NCBI GenBank assembly: GCA_029204225.1
Contig: CM055107.1
Location: 9,665,472-9,729,471 of the forward strand
DNA length: 64,000 nt
Reading direction: 5' to 3'
Source: Diphasiastrum complanatum
Taxonomy: Eukaryota; Streptophyta; Lycopodiopsida; Lycopodiales; Lycopodiaceae
The position numbers were made by a program, and so were the translations under genes. Numbering within the stretch: the first letter of the stretch is position 1; each line of letters opens with the position of its first letter. Under the pieces are notes generated by a model that was not told the DNA's origin, ran no database searches, and worked only from the letters and a program-made list of their open reading frames with translations. Below are positions 36,490-50,055 of this stretch, piece by piece.

Positions 36490-38095
36490 ATTAAAGAGAG
36501 CGAGCTTGTACAAATAGTTTTAAATGGCTTATGTAGTTCCTTCACTAACCTTGTTCAAAGCTATGCTATCATGGGAAACTCGCCTACACTTGAAGACCTT
36601 CAATGTGTGTTGATGGCCGAGGAGAGTAGGAAGGCTCATATCAAATCAAGGATGGAGAGGCTCTCCATCAATGATGGTGATGACAAAGCCTTATTTTATC
36701 TTCCAAGAAGACTAAAATAGATGGTGTTCTCTTCATTCCTAGCATCACTAAGAATTTGCTTAGTGTTGGCTAACTTTTAGATCATGGTTTCATTGTGGAG
36801 TTCTCTACTAATGTATGCAACATCAAGAAAAGTGGGATGATCATAGCAAGGGGAACAAGGTTTGGGAGGTATTTAAGCTTGATGCTTTTGTAGATCCTAA
36901 CCAACTTGTGATGGTAGCCGAGGAGAGCAACATGACCACATTTGATTTGTGGCACAAAAGGCTTGGTCACATCAACACCAAGTCCATGGAAGCCATGTGC
37001 AAGGAGGAGCTTGCTCTCGGCCTTCCAAGACCTTTGGCAAAGGAGGAAAGGGTATGTGAAGCTTGTGCCTTGGCTAAGGCACACAAGTTACCTTTTTCAA
37101 GCTCAACCACAAAGACAAGTCATCCTCTCGAGTTGATCCACTCGGATGTGCATTTTGCTAGCACAAAGAGCAGTGGTGAAGCTACAATGTTTGTCAACTT
37201 TATAGATGACTACTCAAGATATGGATGGGTATATCTACTTTCTTATAAAGCACATTTTTTTGAGAGTTTTGTCAAGTTCAAGACTTTTGTCGAGAAGCAT
37301 CATAATCACAAGATCAAGTTCTTTAGAAGTGATAATGGAGGAGAATATATCTCCAATAAATTTGAAGATTTTTGTGATCAAGAAGAGTTATCTTGCCCTT
37401 ACACCCCTCAATAAAATGGGGTGGCCAAGAGGAGAAATAGGACACTATGTGAATGTTCTAAAGCTCTAAGGTTAGATGCATGCCTACCTAAGTCTTTTTG
37501 GGGAGAAGCTCTCATGTGTGCTAACTTCTTATGTAATAGAGTTCCATGTAGCTCTATAAATGGTAAAACATCTTATGAGTTGTTGTATGGAGACAAGCCT
37601 AATCTCAAAAACTTGAAGGTCGTTGGATCAAAAACTTGAAGATGTTTGGATGCATTTGCTATGTACATGTCCCTTTGGACACAAGAACAAAGGAGGATCC
37701 ATCATCCATGAAGGGGATTATGGTAGGTTATGGCAATGCAAGCAAAGGTTACAAAATCTACATTCTCTCTTCTCAAAAGATTGTCATTTCTAGAGATGTC
37801 ATTTTTGATGAGACTAGAATGCATAAGCTTGAAGATGATTCACCTAACCACTCTATTGGAAGAGAGGTAGCCGAGATCAAGGAGGAGCTTGATCATGAGG
37901 AGGAGCTTGAACCAAGAACATCAAGCACACCAAGAAGATCCACAGGGTCAAGGATGGAGCCATCAAGGCTCACATACAAGGACAAGAGTAAGCAAGCTGA
38001 GGGAAGTACTTCTTCTTTAAGAAAGCTGATCTCACTAATGAGGGAGAAGTTGAGAGAGAGGAGAGTGGAAAAGATGAATCACTTATGATGTCAAT
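36490..38095 (+). pseudogene. Degenerate Copia element: gag end, protease end, integrase
   Basis: gag C-terminal words (LMAEESRKAHIKSRMERL, about 36611-36665) are followed by the end of protease (NLLSVG, about 36750). Then 36815-37414 carries pre-integrase (LWHKRLGHINTKSMEAM, CEACALAKAHKLPF) and integrase core (HSDVHFASTKSSGEA, FIDDYSRYGWVYLL, RSDNGGEYISNKF, then TPQ-stop-NGVAKRRNRT). It continues at 37421-38088 with FWGEALMCANFLCNRVP and FGCICYVHVPLDTRTKEDPS. A ~23 bp insertion-duplication around 37610-37636 (AAAAACTTGAAG twice) breaks the frame. Reverse transcriptase is missing. 38100-38460 looks like a remnant of pol end or LTR. Confidence 0.85.
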
Positions 38096-38462
38096 TTACT
38101 CTTCCACTAGCTTTGATAGTGACTCACACAAAATTCGGAGAGCTTATTACTGTTAGCTGATGCTATGCCCCGAGGTGTTGATGCAGAACCTCTCCACTCA
38201 AAAGGGCTTCTAGCAGAGATGAAGTTGAGAGCCGAGTCTGAGAGCACGAGAATTGTTAGTGCTAGGCGAAAATATTCCCAAAAGATGGATAGCCATGTGG
38301 GAGCTAGCAAATTAGATTATCTAAACTTGAGTTATGTTTTATTTAATAAAAAGGCCTCCTATTATCAAGTAAGAGGTGGAACTCAAATCATTCTAGATTG
38401 GGGTTTGTTCAGTTGCAAGCAGTTGGGTTCAACAGCTCGTGGCTATAGATAGAAGCCTCCAC

Positions 38463-39280
38463 CACGAGTTACAAAGCATGTAATGTACTGAAATGTTGTT
38501 GCATTGTTAATTGAAGATCATTCTACTTGCATTTCCTTTTGTGCTCCATCTTCATGCATTTTTGTTTGGATACTGATGTATGAATGTGCTTGTTGATGTT
38601 TTTTTCTCTTAAGAGTTGGTCTGAGATTAGCTTCAGATAGATGTGCAGGACTTGGAAATTGATCTACTATTCCACTGATTTATGATGTTTCCTCGTTTTG
38701 ACTCCTTGAGGAGTTTTTGTTACAAATGTTGAGTGACAATTGTAGCAAGCACTCTATAGGATTTCCAGTTGTTTGGTTAGAGTTGTGTTGCTGAATCTAT
38801 GATTTCAGTAGGAGTAGAATTAGTTTAATTCCTCGCTCTTTGAGTAGAGTAGATTAGGAATATTCTGCAATCTGTAAAACTAAAGAAAGGACTGAAGCAG
38901 TTTGTAGAGCATTAGGAGAAATCGAGTTCCTGACAGGTCCTAGATCCAAGTTGAGCATCCATTGCCAATTAAGGATCGGAGTCAGGTCGTAGGTAGAATT
39001 TTTTGATAAGCTAGGCTGAGGTACTGTCAGTCATATATTTCAAAAAAAAAAAAAAATTCAAAAAGCCAAATGAAACAACAAAAAAAATAGTTGAATCAGT
39101 TTTCATGGCCAATTTACATGAAGAACTTATGGATGAATTCACACCACCCAATCATCCACACGATGAGAACAAGCCCTATCGCCTTCGATCTCAGGTCCCT
39201 GGATTATCCTGATGGACACCTAATCTTGATGATCACCTTGTTCGCCATGCATACCACTCGATTCGATAAATGAACACCCA
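38463..39280. other. Unassigned AT-rich stretch
   Basis: No gene was recognised. A poly-A run sits at about 39043. Confidence 0.4.
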
Positions 39281-39560
39281 GATTGGAATTACCAAAGTTT
39301 GATGGTAATGTAGGTCCTCATCGATTTTTACAAGTCTTTGAGAATGCATGCGAAGTATATGGAGAATATACTGATAATGCAAAAGTCCAACTTTTTTTTG
39401 ATGACCATGGTAGATAAAGCACGTGAGTGGTTTTTCAACCTCAATCGTGACGATCGACAAGACTGGTCAGAGTCGAAAGAGTCTTTTATTAAATGCTTCC
39501 AATCTTTCAAACTCACAGAAAGCCCCTTTGTATGCCTTAGTAATATAAAAATAAAAAAAG
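39281..39560 (+). pseudogene. Ty3/Gypsy gag fragment
   Basis: Across one frame change it reads LELPKFDGNVGPHRFLQVFE, EYTDNAKVQLFF, then KAREWFFNLNRDDRQDWSES and SFIKCF. These are the standard conserved blocks of the retrotransposon gag family (PF03732 type): F-G-x-P, A-x-x-W-F, W-x-x-x-K-x-x-F. The Copia LTR at about 39708 lies just downstream. Confidence 0.75.
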
Positions 39561-40389
39561 ATGAACGGGTGTTTGAAATGGTGAACTCCTGCAACTTTGC
39601 CACAACACGAACACGAAGCAAAGGTCGAACGGAGAACAATTTGTGAAAGTCAACGTCCCTTGACTAGAAGAAAGAACGATTCGCGAATCATTTGCAAATC
39701 GTAAACATGATTCCAGGACGGCAAAAACCACAAAGCGATGCAAAACGAAAAGACACAAAAGAAACGAAAGAAATGAAGAGAAATGAAAGAAACGAAGGGG
39801 AATCTTTCGCGCTGCCAACTGGCAGCTCAACGGGCTTGGAGTCTTAGACTTCACGCCTAGCTGAAACAAGTAGCAACGACGGAGAGTAACTGATTAGTTG
39901 ATTAGCATTAACTACTCTTGTAATTCTCTATTTAGCTATCTTGTAAACTCCACGCAGTGGAGATAAAAACTATATTTCTGGATCAAAACATACACAGAGT
40001 ATGTGCGTGAGTAGAGCAGAAAAAAAAAAACTAAAAACAAAATAGCTGTGCATGAAAGTCTGCCAAAGAGCAGAACATAGTGAAAAGAATAGAGCATCAA
40101 GCCACCAACGAGCAAGAACTGACGATCTCGATCTAGAAATCAAACTGATAATTGATTGCTCTATTTCCTTGCATTTCCTTGTCTTACGCTGTCTTGATTT
40201 CTAGAAAAAAATCTGTTCTATGATGTGTAGTCACGTGTCTAGGTTCCAATGAAGCTTCCGCACAAAAGAAAATCTCAAAAGAAACAAAATCATTCACGAC
40301 AACAAAATGAAACCGTTCCATGAAATGGTATAAGAGCCTACAGGTTATCACTGCTGATATCTAAGCAGTGATTTTCAAGACAACACAAT

Positions 40390-40716
40390 ATGGCTACAAC
40401 GATCCAGACAAGAGTAGCAATCAGTCTTGATGACGCAAATTACAAAATCTGGAGATTCAAAATCAAAACACTTCTGAAGGACGAAGACATCTGGTCGGTG
40501 ACCGAACTCTCAGAGGTGCAGCCTCCAGAGGGAGATCCGAGGAGAGTTGAATGGATCAGAAAAGATGAGCGTGCAATGGCGATCATCGTTTCGTCCATAA
40601 ACGAAGATATACTCATGCACATTGAAGACTACGAAAGCAGCCATGCAGCATGGGAAAGATTGAAACAGAAGTATGAAGTGAGGACTGCAGCTTCAGTCAT
40701 GCACCTTCACAATTAG
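40390..40716 (+). pseudogene. Copia gag N-terminus
   Basis: 108 codons: MATTIQTRVAISLDDANYKI, WRFKIKTLLKDEDIW, SSHAAWERLKQKYEV, ending in a TAG (LHN-stop) that separates it from the next ORF 57 bp later. Apart from that one stop, gag is continuous with the downstream frame region. Confidence 0.85.
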
Positions 40717-40773
40717 CTGCAATCCATATGATGGGATGGCAACCAATAAGATCAGCATGTTGAGAAGATCAGA

Positions 40774-42654
40774 ATGACCTTCGCTCAACTCGCTGCATCA
40801 GGACAGGAGAACCAGGTCCCAACGCCACAACAGCTGATGTACTTCATGAAGTCTCTACCGACATCCTATCAACCGTTGAGAATGCTCATACTGAGTCTAC
40901 CAGATATGACATTCGACAAAGCAGTCAGTCTTGTCGCTGATGAGAGACTGACGAGGGACGAAGGAGAGGGAAGCAATGATCAAGAGAAGGCCCTCTTAAC
41001 GAAAGGAAAGAAGCGAAATAAGAACAAACCAAGATTCGAGAAGACGAAGTCCTCGAATCAACAATCTTCTTCTTGTGATCACTGTCACAAACTAGGCCAT
41101 ACAACCAACAAATGCTTGTTCAATCCAGCAATACTTTGCATGCACTGCAAGAAGAAGGGGCACTCTACATACGATTGCAGATTCAACCCAAAAAGAAAGA
41201 ACAAAGATGAAAAGACAAATGTTGCAGAGTCATCCAAGGATGCAGATAGAGGTGACGAAGCCTTCACGATACTTGATGAAGCTTCAACGAGCTACACCGA
41301 ACAAGACTACGATGTAGTCATTGGTTTAGGAGCGACGTCTCACATCACTTGTAACAAGAAAATCTTGATCGACTTCAGAGAGCTCAAAAATAACAGAGCA
41401 GTGATTCTAGGTGATGGGAGAAGACACGATGTCAAAGGCATCGACACTCTACAGCTACAAACACTGTTAGGACAAGCAAAGCTGCCAGGAGCACTCTACG
41501 TGCCTACATTGAAAAAAGATCTGCTATCAGTCTCCAAGATGGCAGATCTTGAAATTCGAGTTTTGTTCGACAACAACACATGCCGCATGATTGAGAATAA
41601 TACAAACAAGTTGTTGACGGTCGGATGCAGAGAAGGAAACTTTTACCAGGCCAAGATAATTAACAACTCTGATAGCATATTAAATGCATTAGAAAATGAA
41701 GATCAGCTCTGGCACAGGAGAATGTATCATTTGAACATGCGAAGCCTGTATGACATGTGCAAGAAAGACATAGTCACAGGTCTCAAGATATTAAGGTCCG
41801 AAACTAAGTTCTGCAAAGCCTATCAGAAAGGCAAACAACATCGGAATCCATTCACACATGAGGGAAGAAGAGACAAGGAAGTTCTTGAGCTCGTCCACTC
41901 TGATGTCTCTAGACTGATGAAGATGGATTTGCTCTCAAGATCGAGGTACTTTATGACGTTCATAGATGATTATAGCCGAATGACCACGATCTACTACCTA
42001 AAGAAGAAATCTGAAGTGTTTGATTCCTTCAAGAAGTTCGTGGCATTTGCAGAGCGACACACCTCAAAGAAGATTCAGATCATTAGATCTAACAATGGAG
42101 GTGAATACAAAAGCAAAGAATTTTCAAGATTCTGCCAAGAACAGGGGATAGAACACCAGTTCACTCCTGCATACACACCAAAATACAATGGTGTCACAGA
42201 AAGAAGAAACAGAACGTTGGTGGAAGGAGCTAGATGCATGATGGCACATACTCAATTGCCAAGTCAATTATGGACTGAGGCAATAGCTGTAGCAGTACAC
42301 CTGCAGAACAAATCCACAATGACAACGCTGGAAGATAAGACACCATACGAAATGTGGACAGGTAGAAAGTCTGATATATCATACGTACATGTATTCGGAT
42401 GTGCAACATACAAGCACATTCCAAAAGAAAAAAGAAACAAGCTTGATGATAAATCAGAGCAAACCATCATGGTCAGGTACTCGAATGGATCACAAGTGTA
42501 CAGAGTCTACGATCCAACCACAAAAAAGATTGTTTCTAGCAGATATGTGAAGTTCGATGAGTCCACATTCCCTAGACTGAAAGATGAAACAGGCCATGAG
42601 ATCTTCATACTGCTGCCAATTCAAGAGGGAGATCGAGGACATACATCAAATTAG
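40774..42654 (+). CDS. Copia gag-protease-integrase polyprotein, long open frame
   Basis: 626 codons without interruption. Late gag (LPTSYQPLRMLILSLPDM) is followed by two zinc knuckles (CDHCHKLGHTTNKC and CMHCKKKGHSTYDC, residues ~108 and ~125), protease with the active-site triplet altered (VIGLGATSHIT for the usual D-S-G-A), pre-integrase (LWHRRMYHLNMRSLYDMC), and integrase HSDVSRLMKMD, FIDDYSRMTTIYYL, RSNNGGEYKSKEF (the second catalytic Asp is Asn here) and YNGVTERRNRTLVEGARCMM. The frame is well kept, but protease and integrase active sites are damaged, so it is unlikely to be functional. Confidence 0.85.
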   Translation: MTFAQLAASGQENQVPTPQQLMYFMKSLPTSYQPLRMLILSLPDMTFDKAVSLVADERLTRDEGEGSNDQEKALLTKGKKRNKNKPRFEKTKSSNQQSSSCDHCHKLGHTTNKCLFNPAILCMHCKKKGHSTYDCRFNPKRKNKDEKTNVAESSKDADRGDEAFTILDEASTSYTEQDYDVVIGLGATSHITCNKKILIDFRELKNNRAVILGDGRRHDVKGIDTLQLQTLLGQAKLPGALYVPTLKKDLLSVSKMADLEIRVLFDNNTCRMIENNTNKLLTVGCREGNFYQAKIINNSDSILNALENEDQLWHRRMYHLNMRSLYDMCKKDIVTGLKILRSETKFCKAYQKGKQHRNPFTHEGRRDKEVLELVHSDVSRLMKMDLLSRSRYFMTFIDDYSRMTTIYYLKKKSEVFDSFKKFVAFAERHTSKKIQIIRSNNGGEYKSKEFSRFCQEQGIEHQFTPAYTPKYNGVTERRNRTLVEGARCMMAHTQLPSQLWTEAIAVAVHLQNKSTMTTLEDKTPYEMWTGRKSDISYVHVFGCATYKHIPKEKRNKLDDKSEQTIMVRYSNGSQVYRVYDPTTKKIVSSRYVKFDESTFPRLKDETGHEIFILLPIQEGDRGHTSN

Positions 42655-42879
42655 AATGCAGAGCCACAAACTCCAGAGCAGCGGAAAGCCGAAGATCAAC
42701 CTCATGAACAAGAAAAGTTCGAATAGCGATGAAATGAACCTAGAAGGTCTATGAGACAAAGAAGACCTCTAGATTGTTACTTTGACAATCTTCAGTGGAG
42801 CGAAGACACACAATTCAAGTATTGCAGCTTCATTGAAGAGCCAACAACATATCAAGAAGCTATCTAGAGTCCATAGGGA

Positions 42880-43496
42880 GAATTCTGGAACCAGGCAATG
42901 TCAAAGGAGATCGAGTCAATGAGGCGAAACAAGGCATGGACATTAGAGCCACTGCCAGAAAACAGAAAGATAGTCAACTGCAAGTGAGTGTACAAGAAGA
43001 AGATGAAATCAGATGGCACCATTGGCCGCTACAAGGCAAGGCTTGTCGCAAAGGGCTACACACAGAGATATGGTGTTGATTATTCTACACATATTCGTCG
43101 ATGGTCAAGATGACAAGCATACGACTACTCCTTGCATATGCCACACAACATAATCTGTAAATTCACCAGATTGATGTGAAGACAGCCTTTCTCCACAGAG
43201 ATCTAGAGGAGAAAATCTTCATGAAGCAGTCTAAAGGATTTGAAGACCCCGACAATCGACAATATGTCTGTCGGTTGCAGAGATACATCTATGGTCTAAA
43301 ACAAGCATCACGAGTTGGTATAAGAAGCTCGATTGGTCTTCTAAAGTCTCTAGACTTCAATCCTACACAACCGGACTGTAATGTCTACATAAAAAGAGTA
43401 GAAAAAGATCTTGTGATACTGACTATCTTCGTGGATGATTCCCTAATGATAGGAAATTCCTTGATTAGTATCATTGTACTTCTCATTTGGATCTAA
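42880..43496 (+). pseudogene. Copia reverse transcriptase, 5' half only
   Basis: Broken frames carry the RT entry block (WNQAMSKEIESMRRNKAWTL, about 42889-42950; [19 protein letters not shown], about 43030-43085). Then 43176-43496 has KTAFLHRDLEEKIFM, YGLKQASR and LTIFVDDSLMIG with a catalytic VDD. The chain stops soon after, and the second half of RT and all of RNase H are missing before the right LTR. Confidence 0.8.
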
Positions 43497-44099
43497 TTGA
43501 TTTTGAGATTGAGTGGATTTTGTGAAAATCAAAAATGCCTCTAGGACCGCAAAAACTGCAAAGCGACGCAAAACGAAAAGAAACAAAAGAAATGAAAGAG
43601 AATCTTTTGTGCTTCTAGTTGAACGAGCTTGGAGTCTTAAACTTCATGCCCAGCTGAAACGAGTAGTAACAATGGAGAGTAACTAATTAGTTGATTAGCG
43701 TTAACTGCTCTTGTAATTCTTTGTTTAGCTATCTTGTAAACTCCACACAGTGGAGATAAAAACTATTCTTCTGGATCAAAATAGATACAAAGAGATACAA
43801 TGAGACATAGAGAGTAGAGCAGAAAAAGAAAAACACTAGAAACGAAAGAGCTGTGTATGCAAGTTTGCCAACGAGTAGAACATAGCGAAGAGCAGAGCGT
43901 CAGGCCACCAACGAACGAGACACTGACCATCTCGCTCTAAAAATTAAACTGATAATTGATTGCTCTATTTTTGTGCATCTCATTGTCTTCCACTGTCTTG
44001 ATTTCCAGAATGGAATCTGTTCTATGATGTGTAGTCGCATGTCTAGGTTCCTGTGAGCTTCCGCACAAAAGAAAATTCAAAGAAACAAAATCGTTCGCG

Positions 44100-45775
44100 A
44101 TAGTCTAAAGGGAAAGATCAAGTGGCAAAAAGAAGGATAGATCAAAGCTCAAGTGCTTCTATTGTGGCATCAAAGGACACTTTGCAAGTGATTGCTACAA
44201 GAAGAAGAGAAAAGCAAGGTAATCTTACTCTTGATGAGGATGGTTTGGATATTCAAGATGCAAATGATGATGCTTTTGTGATGTCTTCATGTATGCTTGC
44301 TAATGATGGAGATCTAGATCCATGGTGGATTGATTGTGGAGCAAGTTCACACATGACCTTTCACAAAGAGTACTTCACTTCTTTGTTGGCATATGGGAAT
44401 GACAAGAGGGTGATCTACATGGCCAATGATGGTGAGTGTGCAATCAAAGGGATTGGCACAATTCCTATTTCTATCTCTACAAATAAGAATGTTCATTTGG
44501 AGGATGTCTTGTTTATTATATCTATTACCAAGAATTTGCTTAGTGTGAGTCAAATTCTCAAGGTGGAGTTTGATGGAGATGCTTGTCTGATCAAAAGGAA
44601 GGATGTCTTGGTTGGAAAAGGTAAAAGACAAAGGAAGTTGTTCAAACTAGATTTTTGTGTTATTGCTAACCAAGTTGGATGTGTTGCAAGGGAGCAAATA
44701 CCTATTCAAGAGGTTTGGCATAAAAGGATGGGACACCTCAACTTCAAGTCATTGGAGGTAATGGCTAGGAAGAAGATTTTGATAGGTCTTCCAAGTTTCT
44801 TAAGTGGCATCAAACATGTTTGTGAGTCTTGTGCTTTGTCTAAGTCACATAGACCACCCTATACTAGATCTATATCTAAATCTACAAAGCCTTTTCAACT
44901 TGTACATTCGGATATTCATGGATTTACTACAATTAGCAATAGTGGAGCTAAGATGTATGTATCATTCATTGATGATTTTAGTAGATTTTGTTGGATCTAT
45001 TTACTAAAGATCAAGGATGAAGTGTATGATGTCTTTATCAAGTTCAAGAATGCAAGGGAGAACGAGTTTTCCACAAAGATCAAGTGGTTAAGGAGTGACA
45101 ATGGTGGTGAGTACATATCTACCAAGTTCAAGGCGTTTTGTGATGAGCATGGGATCAAGAGGGAGTATACAACATCAAGGACCCCACAACAAAATGGAGT
45201 GGCTGAAAGGAAGAATGGACTTTATGTGAAAGTGCTAAAGCTATGAGGTTAAGTGCTAATCTTGACAAACCATTTTGGGATCAAGCTTTCCTGTGTGCCA
45301 ATTTCTTGTGCAATAGATGGCCGAATGCTATTTTGGATGGAATGACACCTTTTGAGATGCTATTCAAGAGGAGGCCGAGTGTCAACTTTCTAAGAAGCTT
45401 TGGATGCACATGATATGTCAACATTACTCTTGATGATAGGACCAAGGAGGATCCATCTTCAAGAAGAGATATTTTTGTTGGATATAGTGAGGTGAGTAAA
45501 GCCTACAAGGTTTACATTCCTTCTACTAACAAAGTGATTGTTGGTAGAGATTTCATTTTTGATGAGGGAAACATTCCAAAAGTGTCTTCAAGCATGATTG
45601 ATGGTACTGTGGATGGATCTAAAATTCTTGATGTTGATGAAAAGGATCCTACTTTGGATGGTGATGATGGAGGACCTTCATGAAGTCAAAAGCCAAGGAG
45701 AACATCAAGAGAAAGATAAGTACCTTCAAGGCTCACATATGATCAAAAGGATAAGCAAGTAGTTTCTTGAAATTA
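44100..45775 (+). pseudogene. Copia element, zinc knuckle to RT border
   Basis: A zinc knuckle (CFYCGIKGHFASDC, about 44150) precedes the 374-codon frame 44122-45246: protease WWIDCGASSHMTF (DSG as DCG), NLLSVSQIL, pre-integrase VWHKRMGHLNFKSLEVM and CESCALSKSHRPPY, integrase HSDIHGF, FIDDFSRFCWIYLL, RSDNGGEYISTKF and TPQQNGVAERKN. After a frame break it continues (LCANFLCNRWPNAIL, FGCT-stop-YVNITLDDRT, GYSEVSKAYKVY) to about 45775. The last third is nearly the same as the nested Copia at 33.9-34.5 kb, so both are one family. RT onward is absent. Confidence 0.9.
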
Positions 45776-48135
45776 TCTCCACATGAAATGGGACTATCAT
45801 TGGACACTTAATATTGGGAGGCCCATTAGGATTGAAGAGGGATACAACCGTTGAATGCTAAAGAATGTTCTAGAGTGTGCTGGCAATGTTTAGGGCATGA
45901 TAAGGAAGATAAAGAGAGGGGCTATGATTTTGTGGAGAGGATACTTTATGTAGAGGATTCATGCTAGAGGAGATTCTACCTCTCTTATGGAGTGACATGA
46001 TACATAGTTTGGGTGGAGGCCTTTATGGAGATCTTGAATAATTTTGAGGAGGATTCCTTGCAAATAATCCATGCAAAGAAGGGGAATTTCTTTTGATGAG
46101 AGAGAGATTTCTTGATGAGAGAATTGGAAGATCTAGTGGCTCATTATTGCGGAGAAATGTGTAACAACTATAATGAGAGAATTGCATCGTTAAAGTAAAC
46201 AAATGGATTTTTTGATCTCCCGATTCTCTGAATGAATGACATTTTTTACTTTGGGCCTAATTTTTTTTTTTTTTTTTAGTTTTTTTGGTTGTTCACTTCT
46301 ATGCTTTGGATACAAATCTTGAATAGCAATGTCTTTTTTGCTTTTTGTCTTAACTTTAAGCTCATGATTTCTATTAGCTTTTTAATTACTAAAAAAATTG
46401 GAAGAGATATCATGCTCATTGATCCTCTGAACTGACATGCGAACATTTGTCCCGATGTCTCCCAAAGTGTTTGATGAAATTTATTTGACATATGGAAATA
46501 TAGACTCGTAGTTTCAATCTAACCACTTCTTAGGTTGATAATATGTTTGTGCTCAACGGATATGTGTGGTGACATTGCCTCATATACAATAATTGCTTTG
46601 TGATCTCAGGTTTTAAATGAGAGTTCGGGCATTTTTATCTTGAAATACTTTTGAATTTTTTGATGGCTGGGATTTTAACTAATCGCACCGTCAAGAAATA
46701 GGACTATAAAAATAATTGTGTAGTTCGCTTTGCAAATAGTGATTAATGATGGACAACGTGTGAACTTTTCTTTTTGTAGCAATTTTATTGTTGGCAACAA
46801 TTTCAATTCTCTTGTGTGGTTGATATTTTCAACTGAAAGAAAAAGCAAACAACATTGTAGTACGTCTTGCAAGCAGGAAGAAGATTTGTTTTTCTACCCT
46901 TAATATGTGGTAGCTCACCTATGTCTTCTGGTTGTGTGTGTCAAGATTTGAGTTTTTTGTTTTCACTCTTTGGTGTGATAAGTAGTAACCATTGCTTTGA
47001 ATCATTATGAAAGACTTTGAATCTCTCTCTACTATTAAACAAGCACATTAAATTTAAACCGGCCATGCCTCTTGCTATAGGCACAAAGGATGATTAGAAG
47101 GTTGAGCAAATGGATCTGCATTATGCGATTGTTCTCCTTCTCACCTTTCTTCATGTTCTAAAGAGTAGGTGCATGGCATGCATGAGCCATTAAACTTGCG
47201 GCAAATAGGAGAGTCGCAAGGTGCTAGAATTTACACAACCATTAATCTCATCTTCAAGGATTGATCAATAGTTGTTTTGGCTTGGAATTTGGAACCTTCT
47301 ACAAGCAAGCTGCAATATGGCCTGCACCCTAGATGACGACTATCGGTGATGTATGATCGGTGTCGATCAAGATAGGTGTATTCTTCTCCTCAATTCACAA
47401 TAGCTGCTACATAAAAATGAACTTTTCAAGAGTTAAGGAAAAAACGCGTTGCATTTTTTTTTAAGACCCATTTTTTGCTCGTTAATGAAATGAGAGAAAA
47501 ATTAATTGCAACTTTCTTGAAGAGTTTTTTTTTTTTTTGATAAAAAAATACAATTCTTTTAGAGGTTGAACCCCCTACGTCATGAGATCATAAACACCAA
47601 ATCAGGTTGACATTCTTAAAGGTGCTCGCTCTAAACTCTTAATAATGACGTAAGCTCTACTTTTGGCCAAGTTAGTGTAAAATTGTTCACTTGTTTTGAT
47701 ATGTTTCATGGATTCTCAAACTCCTGTGAATGAAGTGGTCCTCATTTTTGAGAAGTAAGTCTACCAAAGATTTCTTTATACCGAGAAGAAATTATTGACG
47801 ATGACTTATTCTCACAAAACCAATTGAATTACAGAACTTAGTAGTCGCACAAGTGTTCTCGCTGCCACAAAGATTTTGTTCAAGGGGTCAAATCCTCGGG
47901 GATTTCTTTGTGGGCATGATACACAAACAATGCCACAAGGGTCATATCATGAGGGTCAGGGTGGTGCAATACCCTCTAGTTACTAGGTCGAATCAATTGC
48001 CCCTAATCGTGGGGAAGGGTGAATTGTAAGGTTTTTGTGACATTAAAAACCCTAGATGTGGATAGAAGAGAACGAACCTTCAAAATTTGCACTTAGCCTC
48101 GAATGTTTTAGCCTAGGTCCTTCCACTCATTCCAT
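45776..48135. other. 2.3 kb without a recognised feature
   Basis: AT-rich, with several poly-T runs. Reading frames are short and unlike any known family. Confidence 0.5.
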
Positions 48136-49045
<910 letters not shown>

Positions 49046-49494
49046 CTTTACTACCTATGAAATAAGTACATAAATTATAAACATATATTCATGTGTAACT
49101 TGGAAAAAAACATGTTTTCAAACATAAATTATGATCTTAACATACAACTTTTAAAATGATCACAAATATGTGTTTCATTCATTATTGAACTATTCGATAT
49201 TTAAATCGCGATACTTAACTATTCGACAACTTGACATTGACAAACAAAAAATTGTAACATATTATCAATTAACTAGATTTCATGGGAATACGAAACAAAT
49301 AGAAATTAAGAATATGTGTGAACTAGTTTTTTTCAAATTTATCGAGAATATTCAAAATAGACGCCGTTACTTATAATGGCAATTTGTGGTTTTTTGAAAC
49401 AAATACCTTTCGAATTAAGAGAGATACTTGACTGCTCTCAAATATGAGAGAATGCAATCTAACCAACAATATTTGAAAACAATATTTTTTGTCG

Positions 49495-50055
49495 TCAAGC
49501 CGAGTTGACCATGCACCAAAGACTCCAAAAAAGATAAACAATACCACGACATCGTCTCTTTCGTCCACAACGCAGCAAGCCGAGTTCGACCATATGTTGA
49601 GGACTTCACGCCATATTTTGTTTTGTCCACGACACAACCAGTCGAAGTTGGACCATGCACCGAAGACTCAGCGCAAGACAACAAACAATACCGCGCCAGC
49701 TTTTGTTTCCTCCACGACACCGTCAACTGAGTTTGTTTATATGATGAAGACTCTATGCAAGATAACAAACAATACAACACAATCTTTTGTTTTGTATATG
49801 TCACAGTCAGTTGAGATTCGACCATGCAACGAGGACTCCACGTAAGACAATAGACAATACAATGCCATCTTTTATTTTGTCCATGAAGTAGTCAACCGAA
49901 TTTGACTTTGCGCCGAAGACTCTACGAAAGATAGCAAACAATACAACACAATCTTTTGTTTCGTCTAAGCCATAACTAGTCGAGGTTCAACCATGCACTG
50001 AGGACTCCATGCAAGACAACAAACAATACGATAATATCTTTTGCTTTGTCAATGA
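49495..50055 (+). repeat. Minisatellite, about seven ~83 bp units
   Basis: Diverged units are recognisable by GACCATGCACCGAAGACTC, GCAAGACAACAAACAATAC, CAATCTTTTGTTTTGTC and CACGACACAGTCAGTCGA-like words. Unit starts lie near 49507, 49588, 49651, 49735, 49819, 49902 and 49990. The frames across it (49489-49845 plus) are a by-product of the repeat. Confidence 0.85.

Larger units (their letters stand above)
39708..44098 (+). mobile_element. Copia element with two related LTRs
   Basis: The LTR-like repeats at 39708-40320 and 43536-44098 share GCAAAACGAAAAG, GAGCTTGGAGTCTTA, TAGTTGATTAGC, CTATCTTGTAAACTCCAC and GTCTAGGTTCC. The primer site TGGTATAAGAGCC (40326-40338) is one base off the usual sequence. 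Coding order is gag, protease, integrase, partial reverse transcriptase. The right LTR stops matching at about 44098, directly before another Copia copy, so the 3' end is probably truncated or recombined. The LTRs differ at many positions, indicating age. Confidence 0.85.

Noticed and set aside
49495-50055. Possible CRISPR-like array
   Set aside because: Units are contiguous diverged repeats without unique spacers, and the context is plant nuclear DNA.
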